Shown here piece after piece: positions 59,060-64,000 of a stretch of DNA of 64,000 bases. Below the pieces are notes generated by a model. It was not told the origin of the DNA. It saw nothing but the letters and a program-made list of their open reading frames with translations, and ran no database searches. Source of the DNA: UBA6183 sp943372215 (GTDB lineage Bacteria; Bacteroidota; Bacteroidia; UKL13-3); assembly GCA_943372215.1 (NCBI GenBank), contig CALRXU020000014.1, positions 77,950 through 141,949 on the forward strand. Reading direction: 5' to 3'. The translations under genes were made by a program, and so were the position numbers. Numbering within the stretch: position 1 is the first letter of the stretch; the number at the start of each line of letters is the position of its first letter.

Positions 59060-60316
59060 CTATTTGACATCGAGACCATAACGTTTACTATACTTCTTGT
59101 ACAATTGTGTTTGTGCGTTTTCAATATCAACTTCCTCTCCATCAATAAATGCATGGGTTATTTTGCTTGATTTCATATCCAAAATATCTCCTTCAGCAAC
59201 CACAATTGACGCCTGTTTTCCTGTTTCTAAGGAACCCAATGTTTTATCAAGTGCAAGTATGTAAGCAGCATTTAGCGTAATCAGTTTTAATGCTTGTTCC
59301 TGATTAATCCCATAAGCAGCACAAGTACCTGCATTAAACATCACATTTCTGCTTTCCCAGCTCCCAGCTTGAGCAATTGCAACTACAATACCCTTCTCCA
59401 ATAATTGTGCAACCGTTTTATAGGGCTGGTCAATTGCAGAATGGCCGTAAGCTGGCAGACTGTGAACGTTATTGATTATAACAGCTGCTTTGGCTTTTTT
59501 TATTTCTTCAGCAACAGCTACCGCATTTTCATTGGTAACCAAAACTAATTTTGGCACTTTATACGCCTGTGCAAATGTCAATGCTTCCAAAATGCCTTTG
59601 GCACTTGTAGCGTGTATATATAAACATTGGCTACCATCTAAAATACTAACCATTGCTTGCAATTTTAAATTAACAGGTGTATTCACCGGTTTGATGAGAT
59701 ATTGAGCAGTTTCTTTAAACAATTGATGAAGTTTGTTCCGTTGGTTAGAAAGTCGGGTTTCTTGCTCTGAAACATTTCCAGCAAACCTATGCGTTTCTGG
59801 CCAATTGATATGCACACCATCTTCCTGCTTCACTGCTGCATCCTCCCAATTCATGGCTTGAGTTTTTACCACACATGATTTCCCGGATACCAAACCACCC
59901 TGCGGAATAACTTGCATATATAAAACTCCATTAAACAATGCAGTAGGCGTAAGTTTGGAGTCTGTATTATAAGCAATGATGGAGCGCACATTTGGGTTAA
60001 CCTCACCCGTTTCATCATAATCTCTCGTAGCCCTTACCGCATCAATTTCATTTAGCCCTAAAATGGTATTTAACAATATCAGCCCAGGGTACACATGCTT
60101 GCCCTTCGCATCAATTATTCTGGCATTTTTATAACTGCTTCTCATCACGCTATCTACAAAAACAATTTTCCCGCTGTCAAAAGCAATAAGGCCATTATTA
60201 ATGATTTGACCATTGCCTACATGTATTGTTCCTCCTTGTATTACAACAGGAATTTTTTGAGCTGATAATTCAACCGCAATCAAGAAAAAAAGTATGAATC
60301 CTATTTGTTTAATCAT
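59060..60316 (-). CDS. Exported amidohydrolase-like protein without metal ligands
   Basis: 418 residues with a signal peptide (about 1-20, ending LSAQ). The fold reads as an amidohydrolase: beta-sandwich start (IVIQGGTIHVGNGQII), GKHVYPGLI at the place where active enzymes have PGxxDxHxH, and a C-terminal LETGKQASIVVAEGD, the usual composite-domain ending. The HxH pair is replaced (LILLNTILGL), so metal-dependent catalysis is unlikely. It overlaps the large amidohydrolase gene by eight bases and would be co-exported. It may be an inactive partner or structural subunit of the neighbour. Confidence 0.78.
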   Translation of the reverse strand: MIKQIGFILFFLIAVELSAQKIPVVIQGGTIHVGNGQIINNGLIAFDSGKIVFVDSVMRSSYKNARIIDAKGKHVYPGLILLNTILGLNEIDAVRATRDYDETGEVNPNVRSIIAYNTDSKLTPTALFNGVLYMQVIPQGGLVSGKSCVVKTQAMNWEDAAVKQEDGVHINWPETHRFAGNVSEQETRLSNQRNKLHQLFKETAQYLIKPVNTPVNLKLQAMVSILDGSQCLYIHATSAKGILEALTFAQAYKVPKLVLVTNENAVAVAEEIKKAKAAVIINNVHSLPAYGHSAIDQPYKTVAQLLEKGIVVAIAQAGSWESRNVMFNAGTCAAYGINQEQALKLITLNAAYILALDKTLGSLETGKQASIVVAEGDILDMKSSKITHAFIDGEEVDIENAQTQLYKKYSKRYGLDVK

Positions 60317-63254
60317 TGCAATGGTAATTTACATCTAAAGGTGAAATATAAGATTGGGATTCTCCCCCATTTTTTTGAGCCAAAAGCATCTTACTAATTA
60401 TTCTATCTCGTGTTTGTTTGATTTGGACTCTTAAATTGGCATCATACCCTGAACTGTAGTAACAAATTCCATCAATAAAAGTATACTCTACTTTGGCGTA
60501 AATGCTCAAGGGATTATTGTCCCACAATACCAAATCGGCTTCCTTTCCCACTTTAATACTTCCCAAATTGGCATCCAACCGCAACATCTTTGCAGGATTA
60601 AGCGTCACCGTCTTCCATGCTTCCTCTTCACTTAAATTTCCGTATTTAATTGTTTTAGCAGCCTCTTGGTTTAATCTTCGCCCCATTTCAGCATCATCAC
60701 TATTAATAGCAACAGTAACACCCATCCTGTTTAAGATGGCCGCATTGTAAGGTATGGCATCAATTACTTCATATTTATAACCCCACCAATCGGCAAATGT
60801 GCTGGCATTTACACCATGTTTTTTCATTTTGTCAGCTACCTTATAGCCTTCTAAAATATGGGTAAAAGTATTTACACGAAAGCCAAAACTATCTGCAACA
60901 TGCATTAACATATTAATTTCACTTTGCACGTAACTGTGACAAGTAATGTATCTTTTTCTATTGAGCACCTCCACAAGCGCGTCTAGCTCCAAATCCCTTC
61001 TAATGTTTTTTTCTGTTTTAAGTTTTAATTCATACTCCCTTGCACGCGTAAATGCGTCTACAAAAACTTGTTCCACTCCCATGCGGGTTTGGGGAAAGCG
61101 CACAGTAGCCTGATCTCCCCAATTGGCCTGTTTTACATTTTCTCCCAATGCAAATTTGATGTAGCCATTGGCTGTACCAATCTTCATTTTATCCGGCTCC
61201 TGACCCCATCGCAGTTTTATTAAACAACTTTGCCCTCCTATTGGATTTGCACTGCCATGTAACAATTGCGCGCTTGTTACACCTCCTGCTAATTGTCTGT
61301 AAATGTTAATATCATCTGCATTTACCACATCCCCAATTCTAACTTCACTAGTTACAGCTTGTGTTCCCTCGTTAACACCTTGTTGTATTGCAATATGTGA
61401 GTGTTCGTCAATAATACCATTCGTAAGGTGTTTATTGGTTGCATCTATTATTTCGCAGTCATTACACTGCAAAGACTTACCAACCATGCTTATTTTCCCG
61501 TTATTGATCAAAACATCTGTTTGTGTTAGTATACCATCAGCCTCATTGGTCCAAACAGTAGCATTCTTAAACAGTACCTTTTTTACAATATTTAGCTTCG
61601 GTGTCCCATAATCAGCAAATGGAAACCAAATTAAACTATCAGGTAGTATCATTAACCCTGTGTCCGACTGGTTTTTAACTAAAGAATCGGCTTTACTGCT
61701 AAGTACCCAATTGCTTGTAACACCACCAGGCATTTTAGCAAAACCACTAAGCTCGTTAATTAGATAAGGAGAGGTGCTACTATCTATGCGGGTTGGATTT
61801 GCAGAAAAAGACAACATTTTACTCCCGTCTAAAAGCACGTGTACCAATCCTGCAGAATAACGAACAGTAAGCTTGAAGGTATCTGCATCTATTATAGCCT
61901 GATTCTTTTTAACCCTTAATTCAATAAAACTCTTCTCCGATTTGCCAACATATACATCGGCTAGCTTAGGAGACTCTTCCCCGTTTACTTCATATATTCT
62001 GCCTTGTACTACATGTTTTAACACCTGTGTGGTTGAAGCGAATAAATCGCCACTGCATATCATAAAATTGGCCTCTGCTCCAGCCTGCAAATGGCCAATC
62101 AGGGGTTGATGAATTAAAGATGCCGGTGTAGTTGTTAGCGCTTTAAGCGCTTCTTGTTTGGGCAAACCATAACTCACTGCTTTACGCAAATTATTTAAAA
62201 AATCTTGCGGTTTTTCGCAGCCATAATAAGTAATGCAGAACACCACATTATTTTTCCATAACCAGTATAAATTGGCTGGTGCAAGCTCCCAATGCTTTAA
62301 ATCAGCGGTTGACAACAAGTCTGCCTCATAAACATCATTGATTTTATATGCTTTTGGGAAATTAATGGGCACTATTAAAGGCAAACCTGTTTGTTTAATT
62401 TCTTTTACGCGCTGGTAGTCATCACCAGCTGTTTTAATAAGATAATTAGCCTTAAACTCTTTAGCAAGAGCTGCTGCCCGAAGCACGTTTTGTTTATTTC
62501 CCGCGTCAAAAACAGCAGGTAAATTTAGTAGTGCCGAAAAATGCTGTAATGAAATATTCTTTTCTTGCGTTTGGTTTTTATACCATTGTGCATCATAATA
62601 GGTCTGCCTGATTAATGCAATACTTCCCATTAGTGAGGAGGGGTAGTTTTGCTTTGATGATCCCTTATTAAAGCTAAATGAAGATGTTACTTGCTGCGCC
62701 AATATGCCCCGGTGTGGTGCTACATTTGCTGTGCTTACCAATGCTGTTGTTCCCCTGCAAATTCCATCACTATTGCCTGTCAATACGCATCCAAAACCAG
62801 CATTCCGGTAATTTCCAGCAATTGTTTCTTGTGTGTTAAATACCTCCGCTGCATTTATTTCTGGTTTTAATGCTTCGTTCCATGCAAAAGCTCCCGCCTT
62901 AGAAGTATTAAATTGTTCCGATTGAACGCTATTTAACTTATTAGGCTGAGGTACGTTAATTCCATAGTGGCTGTATAAATCAACAAATGAAGGATATATG
63001 GTTTTTCCTTTAAGGTTAATTTCAAATGCACCTTTAGGAACTGCGCCTTTTTCCAACACACCCTCTACCTTACCTTTTTTAACCAACAATGTGGCGTCAT
63101 ATAATACGGTTGTTGCATTTACGTAAACGGTAGCGTGGGTATAGGCCATAAAATCTGACTTTTCATCTGCAACACCATTAACATAAAATGTTGTTTGCGC
63201 GTTTGCATAAAACCCGAAACTCAGACATAATATCCCTAAAAGTATTATTTTCAT
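60309..63254 (-). CDS. Exported double amidohydrolase-domain protein
   Basis: 981 residues from ATG 63254, which gives a clean signal peptide (MKIILLGILCLSFGFYANAQ); ten residues further upstream do not look like coding sequence. Two amidohydrolase halves are fused. The first, about 20-430, has IYPSFVDLYSH (93-ish) where the first metal histidine is a tyrosine. The second, about 560-950, keeps GIIDEHSH (near 613), YITCHSYVQSE, FTHILEGY and INSDDAEMG, so it retains the metal site. C-terminal LGSIKVGKEADLVLWD is typical. It probably is an exported, imidazolonepropionase- or dipeptidase-like hydrolase. Substrate unknown. Confidence 0.82.
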   Translation of the reverse strand: MKIILLGILCLSFGFYANAQTTFYVNGVADEKSDFMAYTHATVYVNATTVLYDATLLVKKGKVEGVLEKGAVPKGAFEINLKGKTIYPSFVDLYSHYGINVPQPNKLNSVQSEQFNTSKAGAFAWNEALKPEINAAEVFNTQETIAGNYRNAGFGCVLTGNSDGICRGTTALVSTANVAPHRGILAQQVTSSFSFNKGSSKQNYPSSLMGSIALIRQTYYDAQWYKNQTQEKNISLQHFSALLNLPAVFDAGNKQNVLRAAALAKEFKANYLIKTAGDDYQRVKEIKQTGLPLIVPINFPKAYKINDVYEADLLSTADLKHWELAPANLYWLWKNNVVFCITYYGCEKPQDFLNNLRKAVSYGLPKQEALKALTTTPASLIHQPLIGHLQAGAEANFMICSGDLFASTTQVLKHVVQGRIYEVNGEESPKLADVYVGKSEKSFIELRVKKNQAIIDADTFKLTVRYSAGLVHVLLDGSKMLSFSANPTRIDSSTSPYLINELSGFAKMPGGVTSNWVLSSKADSLVKNQSDTGLMILPDSLIWFPFADYGTPKLNIVKKVLFKNATVWTNEADGILTQTDVLINNGKISMVGKSLQCNDCEIIDATNKHLTNGIIDEHSHIAIQQGVNEGTQAVTSEVRIGDVVNADDINIYRQLAGGVTSAQLLHGSANPIGGQSCLIKLRWGQEPDKMKIGTANGYIKFALGENVKQANWGDQATVRFPQTRMGVEQVFVDAFTRAREYELKLKTEKNIRRDLELDALVEVLNRKRYITCHSYVQSEINMLMHVADSFGFRVNTFTHILEGYKVADKMKKHGVNASTFADWWGYKYEVIDAIPYNAAILNRMGVTVAINSDDAEMGRRLNQEAAKTIKYGNLSEEEAWKTVTLNPAKMLRLDANLGSIKVGKEADLVLWDNNPLSIYAKVEYTFIDGICYYSSGYDANLRVQIKQTRDRIISKMLLAQKNGGESQSYISPLDVNYHCND

Positions 63255-63322
63255 AGAACAGCAAGATATAAAATGAATGAACAAATCGTTTAATCTTCAA
63301 AAAAATCTTCTCCAAAAAGCAT

Positions 63323-63356
63323 AAAAAAAGCACCTGATTGTTCAATCAGGTGCTTT
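63323..63356 (-). terminator. Terminator after the CHU_C protein gene
   Basis: Stem AAAGCACCTGATT (63327-63339) / AATCAGGTGCTTT (63344-63356) around a four-base loop; on the minus strand a T-run follows. It is 25 bases downstream of the stop at 63381. Confidence 0.9.
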
Positions 63357-63380
63357 GTAGGGTACTTTTAACTATTGTGC

Positions 63381-64000
63381 TTATCGCAGCAAGGTAATTG
63401 AACCAGAATAATTGTACTTCTTATCATTAAAACTTGTTGCATTAATTTGATAGATATACACATCCTGAGGACATATAGCTCCATCATTGTTGATTTTTCC
63501 ATTCCATCCAAGGTCGGGGTTAGTTGTACTAAATACTTGCTGACCCCAACGGTTAAATACATAAACTTCTATCGTCTTAAACCCTGCAGCATATACGCGG
63601 AATACATCATTGCAATCACTAAACGTTGGGTCTGCACAAGGTACATTGTTTCCTCCTTCTTTAGGCATAAAAGCTGATGGAATAAACACCGTAATGTCAG
63701 GCTCGATACGAACCATACGTATAGCTGTGTCTGTGCATCCCTTATCTGTGGTAATCTTTAAGATAACTTTCTGTAAGCCCTCTAAAGAAGCAAACGGTAT
63801 ACTCTGCGGATTCTCAATATCATACACAATACGATCTCCAAGGTTTTTTGGATCAGGATCTGGTCCAAAGTTCCATTCATAACCCTTAATTAAACTGCCA
63901 TCTGGTGATGTGGACTTATTGGTGAAACTAAACGTTGGACGAGCTATGGTTGTAAAAGGTGGGTCACTCTCAAAGTCGGCCTCTGGAATAGAGTAAACCC
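63381..64000 (-). CDS. C-terminal part of a PKD-CHU_C (gliding-type) surface protein
   Basis: Open to the right edge of the window; a GTG at 63827 is only an internal codon, since at least 57 more sense codons precede it. The visible ~206 residues hold a PKD domain (RPTFSFTNKSTSPDG, then YEWNFGPDPDPKN, then DKGCTDTAIRMV) and a CHU_C/gliding motility-associated C-terminal domain (VFIPSAFMPKEGGNN, ADPTFSDCNDVFRVYA, VYVFNRWGQQVFS, and a final YNYSGSITLLR). Such proteins are exported by the T9SS type B route. The start and most of the protein lie beyond the window. Confidence 0.85.
   Translation of the reverse strand, partial: VYSIPEADFESDPPFTTIARPTFSFTNKSTSPDGSLIKGYEWNFGPDPDPKNLGDRIVYDIENPQSIPFASLEGLQKVILKITTDKGCTDTAIRMVRIEPDITVFIPSAFMPKEGGNNVPCADPTFSDCNDVFRVYAAGFKTIEVYVFNRWGQQVFSTTNPDLGWNGKINNDGAICPQDVYIYQINATSFNDKKYNYSGSITLLR

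Noticed and set aside
63381..63827. A complete 148-residue gene starting at GTG 63827
   Set aside because: The frame continues without a stop to the window edge and the PKD domain starts upstream of that GTG, so this is the end of a longer protein.
1..64000. CRISPR arrays, tRNA or rRNA genes, insertion sequences and prophage
   Set aside because: I saw no regularly spaced repeats, cloverleaf-type sequences, transposases, integrases or phage structural genes.

Overview
The window is a chromosomal segment from a member of the Bacteroidota, most like the Chitinophagaceae/Sphingobacteriia. Several things point there: secreted proteins with C-terminal type IX (Por) sorting or gliding-type CHU_C domains, a TonB-dependent receptor, a short primary sigma factor without region 1.1, menaquinone genes, a MetH without its homocysteine domain, and many promoters of the Bacteroidota form TAnnTTTG rather than TATAAT. 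No rRNA, tRNA, CRISPR array, transposase, integrase or phage structural gene was seen.

Layout. 1-2570 is an AT-rich block of poorly known genes: a truncated ORF, a DUF4468 protein, a two-helix membrane protein and a small XRE-type regulator with direct repeats beside it. 2575-12830 is housekeeping: isocitrate dehydrogenase, RadC, GltX, an enoyl-CoA hydratase, an SDR, MenB-MenD and a second DUF4468 protein. 12890-16010 is a thiamine-uptake locus: a TPP riboswitch with its own promoter and a terminator-like hairpin sits before a TonB-dependent receptor, and a PnuC/PnuT-type permease is divergent from it. 16020-36350 holds a large anchor/PKD surface protein, an operon of two rhomboid proteases plus an EEP-family protein, the primary sigma factor, MarC, FabG, a VWA-like membrane protein, RecR, a sodium/solute symporter, MetH, a DUF6089 barrel, and CBS/NAD kinase/hydrolase/PabA genes.

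36513-49924 is a surface-polysaccharide locus built as two tightly packed operons facing each other (five genes rightward, eight leftward) that meet with no intergenic base. The leftward operon combines a WlbA-like Gfo/Idh dehydrogenase, an ATP-grasp ligase, a HAD phosphatase, a methyltransferase, a DegT-type aminotransferase, a flippase, an AsnB-type amidotransferase and a CgeB-like glycosyltransferase. My inference is that it makes an aminated, perhaps amidated or aminoacylated, uronic-acid-type sugar and exports it. It is the most interesting candidate system here, although no initiating transferase or Wzy polymerase is visible.

50010-64000 holds a LamG/T9SS secreted protein, an unusual fusion protein (degenerate GT2, GT39-like membrane part, TPR), an FAD oxidoreductase, DUF1801, GNAT and Nudix genes, a lipoprotein, two exported amidohydrolase-like proteins with partly lost metal ligands, and the 3' end of a PKD-CHU_C protein running off the right edge.

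Regulation. The -7 motif TAnnTTTG fixes several start codons (gltX, metH, menD, the alpha/beta hydrolase). In three genes (pnuC, marC, recR) it sits exactly four bases before the ATG, implying leaderless mRNAs. Clear hairpin terminators separate most transcription units.
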